From contig QCET01000001.1 of NCBI GenBank assembly GCA_003280495.1, forward strand, positions 1-64,000: a stretch of 64,000 nt of DNA. Reading direction: 5' to 3'. Position numbers and translations under genes: made by a program. This document shows positions 11,310 to 20,940 of this stretch, in pieces (the stretch's first letter is position 1; each line of letters opens with the position of its first letter). This stretch comes from Pelagibacteraceae bacterium AG-359-E06 (GTDB taxonomy: Bacteria; Pseudomonadota; Alphaproteobacteria; Pelagibacterales; Pelagibacteraceae). The notes beneath the pieces are model-generated. The model was not told the origin of the DNA and did no database searches. It was given only the letters and a program-made list of their open reading frames with translations.

Positions 11310-12449
11310 ATGGCTAAAGCCGATTATTATGAAACTTTAGGCGTTAGCAAAAGTGCTTCAAAAGACGAGATCAAATCAGCATACAGAAAATTAGCTATGA
11401 AATATCACCCTGATAGAAATCCAGGTGATAAAAGTGCTGAAATGAAGTTCAAAGAAGCTTCTGAGGCTTATCAAATCCTATCTGATCCACAAAAAAAAAG
11501 TAGTTATGATCAGTTTGGACATTCTGCTTTTCAAAATGCAGGAGGGGGTGGATTTAGTGATTTTGGTGGATTTGATTCCGATGCTTTTTCCGACATCTTT
11601 GATGACTTCTTTGGCGACTTTATGGGATCTAATAGAGGTCGTGGAAGAAAAGGATCGCGAGCTAACAGAGGATCAGATTTAAAAATAAATGTTCGTGTGA
11701 CCTTGGAGGAGGCTTACAGCGGAAAAAAATCAAGTTTTAATATAAGTTCTGCCGAGAAATGTGGTGAATGTTCAGGATCTGGAGCAGCTACAGGATCTAA
11801 GGCCATGTCATGTGGTACTTGCGATGGCTACGGTAAGGTAAGGTCAAGACAAGGCTTTTTTACAGTTCAACAAACCTGTCCAGATTGTAGAGGTGAAGGT
11901 GAAGTGATTAGCAAGCCCTGCAAAGATTGCAGAGGTGCAGGAATTGTGAAAACAAAAAAGACTTTATCTATCACTATACCTAAAGGTGTAGATGATGGAA
12001 CGAGGATTAGATTAGCTGGTAAAGGTGATGCTGGTTACAGAGGCGGAACTAATGGAGATCTGTATGTTTACATTAGTGTTGTAAAACACGATATTTTTCA
12101 GAGAGAAGAAGAAAATTTATATTTTGAACTTCCTATATCATTGGCTGATGCAAGTTTGGGAACTTCAATCGAAGTGCCAAGTATTGACGGGACAAAAGCA
12201 AATGTAAAAATACCAGCTGGTACACAATCAGGAAAACAGCTAAGATTAAAAAACAAAGGTATGCCAATGCTACGAAGCTCAGGTTTTGGAGATCTATATC
12301 TACAAATCAAAGTTGAAACTCCCATATCATTAAATAAAGAGCAAAAAGAATTACTTGAAAAATTTAGAAAATTGGAAGATTCTAAAAATAATCCTGAAAA
12401 TCAAAGTTTTTTCAAAAAAGCTAAAAAATTTTGGGAAAATATTAATTGA
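11310..12449 (+). CDS. dnaJ: Chaperone DnaJ
   Basis: J domain with HPD, G/F region, four CxxCxGxG-type zinc repeats. Confidence 0.99.
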   Translation: MAKADYYETLGVSKSASKDEIKSAYRKLAMKYHPDRNPGDKSAEMKFKEASEAYQILSDPQKKSSYDQFGHSAFQNAGGGGFSDFGGFDSDAFSDIFDDFFGDFMGSNRGRGRKGSRANRGSDLKINVRVTLEEAYSGKKSSFNISSAEKCGECSGSGAATGSKAMSCGTCDGYGKVRSRQGFFTVQQTCPDCRGEGEVISKPCKDCRGAGIVKTKKTLSITIPKGVDDGTRIRLAGKGDAGYRGGTNGDLYVYISVVKHDIFQREEENLYFELPISLADASLGTSIEVPSIDGTKANVKIPAGTQSGKQLRLKNKGMPMLRSSGFGDLYLQIKVETPISLNKEQKELLEKFRKLEDSKNNPENQSFFKKAKKFWENIN

Positions 12450-13225
12450 TGAAAAAAATTAAAGTTAGTATCAGTGGCGGTCTAGGTCGAATGGGTTCCT
12501 TATTAGTAAAGAGAGTAAAAAGAGAAAATTCAATTAAATTAGTAAGTGTCACAGAACAAAGAAAAATAAAAAGGGGAAATTTAGTTTATGAAAGAAATTC
12601 AATAGAGTCCCTTAGAAATTCAGATGTCATTATAGATTTCACTAGACCTAAGTGTACTATGGAAATTCTAAAAATTGCTGTAAAGCTTAAAAAAAAAATT
12701 ATAATTGGCACAACAGGATTTTCTGCTACTCAAAATAAAATGATTGCAAGAGCTGCTAAAAAAACAGCAATTTTAAAATCTGGTAATATGAGCTTGGGAA
12801 TAAATATAATGAAATTTTTGAGTAAAATATTATCAAATAAAATCATCAAAAAATTTCAAATTGAAATCCACGATGAACATCACAGGCATAAAGTTGATTA
12901 TCCCTCTGGAACTGCTTTAATGTTAGGAGAGTCGATTTCTGAAGGAAGAAATTCGAATTTGAGAAAATTAAGAGGTAAAATATTCCTTAATAAAAAAGGA
13001 AAAGTAACTAGAAACAAGATAAACTTTTTTATTAGAAGAATAGGAAATGCTCGAGGAATACATTCGGTAATATTTAGAACACCCCAAGAAATTATTGAAA
13101 TTAAACATACTGCTAAAACTCGAGATATATTTGTCGACGGAGCTATAGATGCTGTTAAATGGATATCAAAAAAAAGAAGTGGTTTGTACAACATGTACGA
13201 TGTGCTAAAAATTCGTGATCAATAA
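12449..13225 (+). CDS. dapB: 4-hydroxy-tetrahydrodipicolinate reductase
   Basis: KVSISGGLGRMGSLL, EIHDEHHRHKVDYPSGTALMLGE motif. Confidence 0.95.
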   Translation: MKKIKVSISGGLGRMGSLLVKRVKRENSIKLVSVTEQRKIKRGNLVYERNSIESLRNSDVIIDFTRPKCTMEILKIAVKLKKKIIIGTTGFSATQNKMIARAAKKTAILKSGNMSLGINIMKFLSKILSNKIIKKFQIEIHDEHHRHKVDYPSGTALMLGESISEGRNSNLRKLRGKIFLNKKGKVTRNKINFFIRRIGNARGIHSVIFRTPQEIIEIKHTAKTRDIFVDGAIDAVKWISKKRSGLYNMYDVLKIRDQ

Positions 13226-13880
13226 GTCTGAAAAAATTAAACGAGCAAAAGTAATACAAAAAATTTTAAATAAAATTTATCCTCAAACACCATCACCATT
13301 GGATCACAAGGATAATTTTACACTACTAATATCGGTACTCTTGTCAGCTCAATGCACAGATGTAAATGTAAATAATGTAACTAAAGATATTTATCCAATA
13401 TATAACAAGCCAGTACATTTTGTGAAACTTGGAAGGAAAAAAATTGAAAAATTAATTAAAAAAATTGGATTATTTAGAAATAAATCTAAAAGTGTTTATT
13501 TACTATCTAAAATACTTCTCGAGAAATATAATGGACGAGTTCCTAACACTTTTGAAAAGCTTGAAGAATTACCAGGTGTTGGGCATAAAACAGCTAGTGT
13601 AGTCATGTCTCAGGGTTTTGGATTTCCAGCATTTCCAGTAGATACACATATACATCGATTAGCGCAAAGATGGAGATTAACGAGTGGAAAAAATGTAGTT
13701 CAAACTGAGAATGATCTAAAAGAGTTATTCCCGAAAGGAAGCTGGAATAAATTACATTTGCAAATTATTTTTTATGGGAGAGAGTATTGTACTGCAAGAG
13801 GATGTAATGGCCTAATATGTAAAATTTGCAAATTAGTTAACGCTGACAGAAAAAAAGCCGTAAAATTTAAAAAAGCTTAA
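13215..13880 (+). CDS. nth: Endonuclease III (Nth family), variant C-terminal Cys pattern
   Basis: LISVLLSAQCTDVNVNNVT; HhH LEELPGVGHKTASVV; VDTHIHRLAQRW. C-terminal cysteines CTARGCNGLICKIC differ from C-X6-C-X2-C-X5-C. Confidence 0.93.
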   Translation: MINKSEKIKRAKVIQKILNKIYPQTPSPLDHKDNFTLLISVLLSAQCTDVNVNNVTKDIYPIYNKPVHFVKLGRKKIEKLIKKIGLFRNKSKSVYLLSKILLEKYNGRVPNTFEKLEELPGVGHKTASVVMSQGFGFPAFPVDTHIHRLAQRWRLTSGKNVVQTENDLKELFPKGSWNKLHLQIIFYGREYCTARGCNGLICKICKLVNADRKKAVKFKKA

Positions 13881-13931
13881 CTATAATTTTTGCTTTTTCA
13901 TTAAAAAATTGATTTAATAACAAAAGATATT

Positions 13932-14567
13932 ATGTGTGGTAGATACGTTATTAGAAAACCTGTTACTAGTACAAACAAAATAGTTCATAAAAATGAGGGT
14001 GTGGATGATAATGAAAATTTTAATGCCTATCCAACCTCACTTCTTCCAATAATAAAAGCGAATGAAAATGAAATAATATTAACAAATTTTATTTGGGGTT
14101 TGGTACCTAGCTGGTCTAAAAAAATGTCGGATTTTAAACCTTTAAATAATGCGCGATTAGAAACGGTTACAGAAAAAATAACTTTTAAAAATTTACTAAA
14201 TAAAAATAGATGTGTAATACCTGCCAGTGGATATTATGAATGGAAAAAAGATGAAAATAATAAAAAGACACCTCAATACATTTACAAAAAAGATAATACA
14301 AATCTTTATTTTGCAGGTCTATATCAAAAAAACGAAAATCTAGAGTTCACAATAATTACCCAGGAAGCATCAAGTGAGTTGAAAAATATTCATTCAAGAA
14401 TGCCTGTTGTGCTTGAAGAAAAAGATATATTAAAATATTTGAATATTAAAACTGATTTTTTGACCATGATAAATAACATTGAGCCGCCAAATCTTGGCTT
14501 TCACCCAGTATCAAAAGATGTAAATAATCCCGATAACAATAGAGAAAATTTAATAGATCAAATTTGA
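13932..14567 (+). CDS. SOS response-associated peptidase (SRAP/YedK/HMCES family)
   Basis: MCGRY N-terminus with catalytic Cys2, NARLETV, RCVIPASGYYEWKK. Confidence 0.95.
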   Translation: MCGRYVIRKPVTSTNKIVHKNEGVDDNENFNAYPTSLLPIIKANENEIILTNFIWGLVPSWSKKMSDFKPLNNARLETVTEKITFKNLLNKNRCVIPASGYYEWKKDENNKKTPQYIYKKDNTNLYFAGLYQKNENLEFTIITQEASSELKNIHSRMPVVLEEKDILKYLNIKTDFLTMINNIEPPNLGFHPVSKDVNNPDNNRENLIDQI

Positions 14568-15499
14568 TGCACAAAGTAGTCGGAATAGGAAATGCAATAA
14601 TAGATTTAATTTGTAAAGTCTCAGACGATTTTCTATTCCAAAATAAATTAGAAAAAAGCACAATGAAACTCATTTCAGACATTGAGCTAAAAAATATTTT
14701 AAGAAACCTAAAAATTGAGCAATCCATAGCTGGTGGTTCAGTTGCAAATTCAATAGTTGGTCTTTCTCACCTTAAAAATGATGTTGCATTTATTGGCAAA
14801 ATTAATGACGATACATTTGGTAAAATGTATGAAGAAAGTCTAATTTTAAAAGATGTGAATTATTATTATGAGAAAAAAAGAGGGGAATTTCCAACTGGGG
14901 TTTGTGTTGTATTAATAACTCCTGATGCAGAACGTACAATGTGTACACATCTTGGTATAGCGGGCAAAATTAATGAAAAAGATATAGATGAAAAAGCAAT
15001 TAAGAATTCTGAGATTACATTTTTAGAAGGTTATCTTTGGGATAAAGGTGATCCAAAAAAAGCATTTGATAAAGCCATTTCACTTTCAAATAAATCTGCA
15101 ATTTCATTATCAGATAAATTTTGTGTTGATAGACACAAAACTAATTTTTTGGAATTGGTTAAAAATAAACTAGATATAATATTTGCTAATGAACAAGAAA
15201 TTATGTCATTAATCGATGCAAAGTCTTTTGACGATGTCATAGAATTTGGTAAAAGTTTAAACAAAATCTTAGTAATAACCCGTGGTGAAAAGGGGAGTCT
15301 ATCAATTAATAATGGAAATTTGTATGAGTGTGATAGTAAAAAGAATATCAAAGTAAAAGATCTTACTGGTGCAGGAGATTTATTTGCAGCTGGCTATCTT
15401 CATGGTTTTATAAACAAGTGTGAAGAAAAATCGTGTCTAGAAAAAGGTAATGAATTGGCATCAATAATTATACAAAAAATTGGAGCTAGATTAATTTAA
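14564..15499 (+). CDS. PfkB-family sugar/adenosine kinase
   Basis: GIGNAIIDLICKV, GGSVANSIVGLSHL, and DLTGAGDLFAAGYLHG signature. Confidence 0.9.
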   Translation: MMHKVVGIGNAIIDLICKVSDDFLFQNKLEKSTMKLISDIELKNILRNLKIEQSIAGGSVANSIVGLSHLKNDVAFIGKINDDTFGKMYEESLILKDVNYYYEKKRGEFPTGVCVVLITPDAERTMCTHLGIAGKINEKDIDEKAIKNSEITFLEGYLWDKGDPKKAFDKAISLSNKSAISLSDKFCVDRHKTNFLELVKNKLDIIFANEQEIMSLIDAKSFDDVIEFGKSLNKILVITRGEKGSLSINNGNLYECDSKKNIKVKDLTGAGDLFAAGYLHGFINKCEEKSCLEKGNELASIIIQKIGARLI

Positions 15500-15521
15500 T
15501 ATTTTGAATTAAAATCCAATA

Positions 15522-16535
15522 GTGTCCAAAAAGAAAAATAAACTAATTTTTTTAGGCGTTGGAAGCTTATCTGTAGTTGCTCTATTAATAATTTTCCTAA
15601 CTACAAATCAATCTCATTTCAAAGAAGGCGATAATGTTAATATTAATAAATTTCTTAAAATAGATAGTACAAAATATAAATTCAGTGATTACAGTAAAAT
15701 TATCGGGCAAAATGTAGTGCCTTGGGATAATAGAAAAGCTAGTCTACCTAAAGATATGACAGATGTTAAATCAATTAATGTCTTTTATAAAAAAAAACCT
15801 GCTAAAATTTTAGTATACAAAGTTAAAAATACAGATGATATTGTAATTCGTCTCACAGTCGGTGTTATTGGTAAAAAAAATCTAAATCTAAGATGTGATG
15901 AGTTTCTAGCAACTATGCCTTCAAATTTTTTTAAATCTGAAAATATAAAAAGAGACGCTCCTGATTTTAGTGTAATGAAAATGATTTTCTATACCTTCTC
16001 AAAAGATTTTAAAAATAGAAGAGTTACTGGCAGGTGTATATCTAGTAAAGGAAGAATGGATATTTCTGAGCAACCTGGCTATTCATTTATTAATATATCC
16101 AAAAAAAATGTTTCGTGGGCAAAGAGTGTTACTCCAAAAAAACTTATCACATGCAGATACACTAGGATGGAGGATAAGGGAAGATTTAAAAAAGAGTACA
16201 GCTTTTTAAAAAAAAGTAAAGGAGCTAAGTTTTTTGATGATGTAAAAGAGATTAAATTTTATATAGATGAGACATTAAAAAAACTTACATTTTATGAAAA
16301 TGATCTTTACGCCGGTAAAACCATTAGGTTCGATCAAAACTTTATAGAAGTTGAAAGAGTAAACAAAAAACAAAGATCAACAAGACTCTATAAGATTGAC
16401 AGAATTACGGGTGAAATAATTATGATTTACTCAGGTTCAAATAATGATGCAGGTAAATGGTATATAAATAATAATTTTAGATGGGTTTATAGTGGAAATT
16501 GCAATTCACTAAGCACAACTAAAAGAAAATTTTAA
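15522..16535 (+). CDS. Uncharacterised membrane-anchored protein
   Basis: Intact 337 aa ORF, single N-terminal TM (LIFLGVGSLSVVALLIIFLTT); no family recognised. Confidence 0.7.
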   Translation: MSKKKNKLIFLGVGSLSVVALLIIFLTTNQSHFKEGDNVNINKFLKIDSTKYKFSDYSKIIGQNVVPWDNRKASLPKDMTDVKSINVFYKKKPAKILVYKVKNTDDIVIRLTVGVIGKKNLNLRCDEFLATMPSNFFKSENIKRDAPDFSVMKMIFYTFSKDFKNRRVTGRCISSKGRMDISEQPGYSFINISKKNVSWAKSVTPKKLITCRYTRMEDKGRFKKEYSFLKKSKGAKFFDDVKEIKFYIDETLKKLTFYENDLYAGKTIRFDQNFIEVERVNKKQRSTRLYKIDRITGEIIMIYSGSNNDAGKWYINNNFRWVYSGNCNSLSTTKRKF

Positions 16536-16620
16536 TATTTTATATAATTTACACATATTTTGTTAAAACTAGGACAATCTATCTTTTGAAATAAGTTAAA
16601 TTTCTTTATAGAAAGCCATC

Positions 16621-18372
16621 GTGATTAAAATAGTTAATGAAATTAAGCAATTCGTAAAAGAATTTGACTATTCTTTATTGGATCCAAACCTAGAAGATAA
16701 GGGTCTTTACAAAGTAATTGAAAACTCGAATTTTTTAGATTTCCTGAAAACTATAACCGAGATTGATGTTTACTCACAAGATATTGCTGAAGAATTTAAA
16801 AATGAAGACGCTGTCACTGGATTATCAAGTATTAAAATTTTAAAATCAGCTCTAAATCACAAATCGTATTTTTTTCTACAAAATCTTTCAGATTTAATCT
16901 TTTCTTTTGATGAAGATAAAGGTGCTATTTGGAGTGATTTTGCTGAAAATGTTAAAGAGATTGATCTTGCTGATACAAAAGTTTTAGATTTAGGATTAAA
17001 ATCAAAAGCTAAATCAGATTATGCTGACCTAAGAGATATTTATGAAAAGAAAAACCCACATGCTCTTTATCCAACATCAAGTTACCGTGAAAGCTACGGA
17101 TACACTCTAAGTACAAAAAATTACCAGCACATTGAAGCTGTGATGGGTCTTAAAACATTTACAACTTTAAAAGTTCAACATAATACATTAGATCCAGATG
17201 TTCCTTTGCTGAGAGATATTTACAAGTCTTTAAAAAGGTGTGTATGTTTGGTTGATCAAAATGTTGAAGATAATTTTGGTGATAAAATTACAGACTATTT
17301 TGCTCACCATGGCATCAAATTGGAAAAACTTGTTTATAGAGCTATGGAGATTGATAAATCTTATGAAAATGTTGGAAAAATTTTAGGAGATTTCAAACAG
17401 CTTGGAGTTTCTAGAAATGAACCTGTTTTAATTATGGGTGGAGGTGTTTTAGCAGATATTGGGGGCTTTGCATGTGCATTGTACCACAGAAATACTCCTT
17501 ACGTTATGCTTGCAACATCAATTGTATCTGGAATCGATGCAGGTCCTTCTCCAAGAACATGTTGCGATGGGCATGGATATAAGAATCTTTTTGGTGCTTA
17601 TCATACTCCTATTCTATGTATCACCGATAAATCTTTTTTTAAAACTTTAGAACCAGGATGGTTAAGACACGGTGTGGCTGAAATTATTAAAATGGCTGTT
17701 GTAAAAGATATTGAATTATTTGAAGCTCTCGAAGAAATCGGAACGGACCTTTTAACATCAAAATTTGGTACCTCAAATTGTATTAAGGGAGATGAAATAG
17801 ATAAAGGGTCTGATAAAATTTTAGGCCTCGCATTGAAAAGCTATGTAGCATCAGAATATGATAATTTATATGAAACACATCAATGCAGACCGCATGCTTA
17901 TGGTCATACTTGGTCACCCGGATTTGAAATTAAAGCAGGACTATTACACGGTCATGCTGTATCTGTTGGAATGGGATTAGGAGCATATTTTAGTTACATA
18001 AATAAATGGATATCGTCTGACCAAATGCATAGAATTTTTAAATTAATTAGTAAATTTGAATTAAGTTTGTGGCACGACATATTACTTGATGATGAATGTG
18101 TATGGGGTTCTCAAGTTAAGATGGTTCAAAAAAGAGGTGGTAACTTGTCTGCTCCACTGCCCAAAGGTGAAATTGGAAAATGCGGATATTTAAATGAAAT
18201 GTCAAAACAAAATTTATTCAAATATATAAGAGAATATCAAGCCATCGTTGCCAAATATCCCAGACAAGGAAAAGGGATTGAGCCTTTATGCTCCGATGTT
18301 GGACTAGAGGATCCAGGAACAGTTTATAGAAATAACGAAGAGAAAGTTATAGAAAAAACCAATCTTAACTAA
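16621..18372 (+). CDS. Sugar phosphate cyclase of the 2-epi-5-epi-valiolone synthase (EEVS)-like / DHQS superfamily
   Basis: GTG start; GGGVLADIGGFACALYHRNTPYVMLATSIVSGIDAGPSPRTCCDGHGYKNLFGAYHTP and GWLRHGVAEIIKMAVVKD, the EEVS-type rather than AroB-type core. Confidence 0.82.
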   Translation: MIKIVNEIKQFVKEFDYSLLDPNLEDKGLYKVIENSNFLDFLKTITEIDVYSQDIAEEFKNEDAVTGLSSIKILKSALNHKSYFFLQNLSDLIFSFDEDKGAIWSDFAENVKEIDLADTKVLDLGLKSKAKSDYADLRDIYEKKNPHALYPTSSYRESYGYTLSTKNYQHIEAVMGLKTFTTLKVQHNTLDPDVPLLRDIYKSLKRCVCLVDQNVEDNFGDKITDYFAHHGIKLEKLVYRAMEIDKSYENVGKILGDFKQLGVSRNEPVLIMGGGVLADIGGFACALYHRNTPYVMLATSIVSGIDAGPSPRTCCDGHGYKNLFGAYHTPILCITDKSFFKTLEPGWLRHGVAEIIKMAVVKDIELFEALEEIGTDLLTSKFGTSNCIKGDEIDKGSDKILGLALKSYVASEYDNLYETHQCRPHAYGHTWSPGFEIKAGLLHGHAVSVGMGLGAYFSYINKWISSDQMHRIFKLISKFELSLWHDILLDDECVWGSQVKMVQKRGGNLSAPLPKGEIGKCGYLNEMSKQNLFKYIREYQAIVAKYPRQGKGIEPLCSDVGLEDPGTVYRNNEEKVIEKTNLN

Positions 18373-19331
18373 TGTTAGAAATTGTCATCCCGTTATTCAA
18401 AGTTAATTGGATAACTAAAGCAGTTTTAGAAAGTTTAAATCTTCATTATAGCCCGAGAAAAATTCATATCATTTCTGTCAAAAAAGAGATTGAAACTATC
18501 GAAATGTTAGACTTGGATTTGCCTATTGAATGTCACAATGAAGATAATTTTTTTTTAAAAAAATATAATGTTACTAAAGAGAATCTATTACAAAATCTAA
18601 CTATAAAAAATGATTTGTATTCAAAAGGCTGGTTCTACCAGCAGTGCTTAAAGATTGGGGCCAACGATATTATTAAACTTCCTGATAAATTTATGGTGTG
18701 GGATGCAGATATGTTGCCAGTAAACCCTTGGCCAGTTTCTGATAACAAGTTTGCATTATTGCAAGACAATTCGGGTGGTAATCCAGAAATAGTTAAAAAA
18801 TGGGAAATATGGATAAAAGAAGTTTTAAACGTGGATCCAGTAATAAATTCTAAATCTACTTTTACCTGTCATCATATGATCTTAAATCAAGTTCATTTAG
18901 AGAGTTTTAAAAAACAAATACAAAAGCATTATAAATCAGATGAAAGCTGGCTTAAATTATTAATTAAATCATTTAATGATTATGAAACTTTTAGTGAATA
19001 TTGGGCTTATACATCTTGGGTAAATAAGAAAGCTAAAGATGATTTAAAATATTTTGAGTATGAAGATTACGGAGAAACTCATGAAAGATTCTTTGATGAT
19101 GGGACGGGATTATTTTCGTCTAAACTTAAAAAGCATTTAAAAATTAAAAACGATGAAGTTTTTTATCCATCTTATTCACAAGTCAAAGATTTTATTAAAA
19201 CAACTTATAAAGATAAATTACCTTCAACATTGTCATTTGAGATGAGTAAAAGACATTTAAACAAGAAAGTTGAAACCGTACATATAGAAGAAAAAAGATC
19301 TGTGTGGAATCCAAGATTTAATAAAATTTAA
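18372..19331 (+). CDS. DUF6492-type putative glycosyltransferase-like protein
   Basis: MLEIVIPLFKVNW..., WFYQQCLKIGA, FMVWDADMLPVNPWP. Start codon overlaps the EEVS-like stop (TAATG). Confidence 0.7.
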   Translation: MLEIVIPLFKVNWITKAVLESLNLHYSPRKIHIISVKKEIETIEMLDLDLPIECHNEDNFFLKKYNVTKENLLQNLTIKNDLYSKGWFYQQCLKIGANDIIKLPDKFMVWDADMLPVNPWPVSDNKFALLQDNSGGNPEIVKKWEIWIKEVLNVDPVINSKSTFTCHHMILNQVHLESFKKQIQKHYKSDESWLKLLIKSFNDYETFSEYWAYTSWVNKKAKDDLKYFEYEDYGETHERFFDDGTGLFSSKLKKHLKIKNDEVFYPSYSQVKDFIKTTYKDKLPSTLSFEMSKRHLNKKVETVHIEEKRSVWNPRFNKI

Positions 19332-20731
19332 TTTTTTCGAAGAAAAATTATAGGACTTAGAGACCCAATAATAAAAGACCAGAATAATAAATAATTTGAT
19401 ATGAAAGGAGGGAATATTTCTTTATTTAGCAACCCTCCAACTAAAATACTTTTTGAAAAATCTAGACTTGGAAAAAATAATAATCCAGAGATGACTCCTA
19501 ACAAGATTGAAAAATATACCTTCTTTGACTTAATTTTATTATTATAAAATCCGTAAAATATAGGAATTGCAGCGGAGCAACATAGAAGATCTGCCAATAA
19601 GAACAAATATAATATACTTAAACCTTTCGACGAAACATAAAGTGCAGAACCTGCTAAAATAATTCCAGATGTTAAATAAAGATAATTAATATTTTTAATT
19701 TTTATAAAACTTTGTGAGTGAATAATAAATAAACTTGAAATACTTGCAATTAAAGTATCGAGACTACTCAGTACCAAAGTTAGAGATAGTATAAGAATTA
19801 AAAGATTTAAGAAAATATATTCTTTGTTTACTAAGATGGAAAATATTATCGTGCTTGGATCTTTAACAGCACCTGTTACTGAGGCATAAATACCAATTAG
19901 ACCAAGAAGAAAGATTACACAGAAAACAATGAAGAAACTACCAATGAAACCTTTTTTTAAGTTATCAATATTTTTTGCAGCATACACTCTTTGCCAAATT
20001 CCTTGGTCAAATAAATTTGTTGCAAACACCGCTATAAAGAAAGTTAGACCGGCAGTAAAACCACTGTATTCAATATTTATCTTGGATGGAAATTTATCTA
20101 ATAATTCAAATGATAAAAAGTTAATTTCATTTATGAAAATATAAAATATCATTATTAAAAATATAATAATTATCCAAAACTGAAATTTATCCGTAATGAT
20201 TGATATTTTTAACCCGCCTTTTAGTGAGTAAATTAAAGTTGAGAAAATTATCAATCCAGCTGTAAGCCAAAGTGGTGTTCCTAATATTAGATTTGTTACC
20301 TTGGCTATGGCAGTAACCTCGGCACAAAAATATACATACAGGTAAAGTAACGTAAGTCCTAAAACCAGTTTACAGACTTTAACACTATAACGTTTTGATA
20401 TAACTTCGGTTAGACTTCTTGCATTTGGAAATAGTCTTCGAATTTTAACACCAACCTTTGTAAAATATAAAAAAACAAAACTTTGACCACATGCATATCC
20501 GATTACTGCTCCTAGACCTCCCCAAGTTGAAGCTTCTGCGGGCCCAATCAATATCCAAATACCAAAGCAAGAAGCAGTCAAACTAAAAGTTAGACTTAAG
20601 GAATTTACGTTCCTATCACTTAATAGAAATGAAGTTTGTGAGATACGTCCTCTCGATACATAGTATCCATAAGACATAAAACCTAAGCAGAATGTAAATA
20701 ATGAAAATGTTAAAAATATTTTTTCTGTCAT
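19328..20731 (-). CDS. thiV: Sodium:solute symporter family protein, likely ThiV-like HMP/thiamin-precursor transporter
   Basis: 467 aa SSS-family polytopic protein (WGGLGAVIGYACGQSFVFLYFTKVG) directly downstream of a TPP riboswitch; ThiV assignment rests on that context. Confidence 0.8.
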   Translation of the reverse strand: MTEKIFLTFSLFTFCLGFMSYGYYVSRGRISQTSFLLSDRNVNSLSLTFSLTASCFGIWILIGPAEASTWGGLGAVIGYACGQSFVFLYFTKVGVKIRRLFPNARSLTEVISKRYSVKVCKLVLGLTLLYLYVYFCAEVTAIAKVTNLILGTPLWLTAGLIIFSTLIYSLKGGLKISIITDKFQFWIIIIFLIMIFYIFINEINFLSFELLDKFPSKINIEYSGFTAGLTFFIAVFATNLFDQGIWQRVYAAKNIDNLKKGFIGSFFIVFCVIFLLGLIGIYASVTGAVKDPSTIIFSILVNKEYIFLNLLILILSLTLVLSSLDTLIASISSLFIIHSQSFIKIKNINYLYLTSGIILAGSALYVSSKGLSILYLFLLADLLCCSAAIPIFYGFYNNKIKSKKVYFSILLGVISGLLFFPSLDFSKSILVGGLLNKEIFPPFISNYLLFWSFIIGSLSPIIFLRKN

Positions 20732-20733
20732 AT

Positions 20734-20806
20734 GTTTTCTTCCTACGCCAGCATTATCTGGTTCAGGTTTAAAGGGTGCATCTCAGGCAAAACCGCCCCT
20801 GAAAAC
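20734..20806 (-). promoter_or_regulatory. TPP (THI-box) riboswitch
   Basis: Minus strand: GTTTTCAGGGGCGGTTTTGCCTGAGATGCACCCTTTAAACCTGAACCAGATAATGCTGGCGTAGGAAGAAAAC. Contains CTGAGA, ACCCTTTAAACCTGA and GATAATGCTGGCGTAGGA; P1 = GTTTTC/GAAAAC. Confidence 0.95.
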
Positions 20807-20820
20807 TACGTTAACTTATA

Positions 20821-20940
20821 CTATTTTTTTAATCTTTTAAAGCTACCTTTGCCCTTTTTTGGTTTAACAATTCTTTTTTTGTATTTTGATGTCATTAAAT
20901 CAACAGCTATTGGATTCCCTTTTTTTGGTTTTTTTTTCAT
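20821..20940 (-). CDS. arfA: Short ArfA-like alternative ribosome-rescue factor (39 aa)
   Basis: Manual translation MKKKPKKGNPIAVDLMTSKYKKRIVKPKKGKGSFKRLKK*. Resembles the ArfA core (L..P.FR.RVxKxKKGKGSYxRK). Too short for the ORF track; ATGA overlap with upstream gene. Confidence 0.65.
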   Translation of the reverse strand: MKKKPKKGNPIAVDLMTSKYKKRIVKPKKGKGSFKRLKK

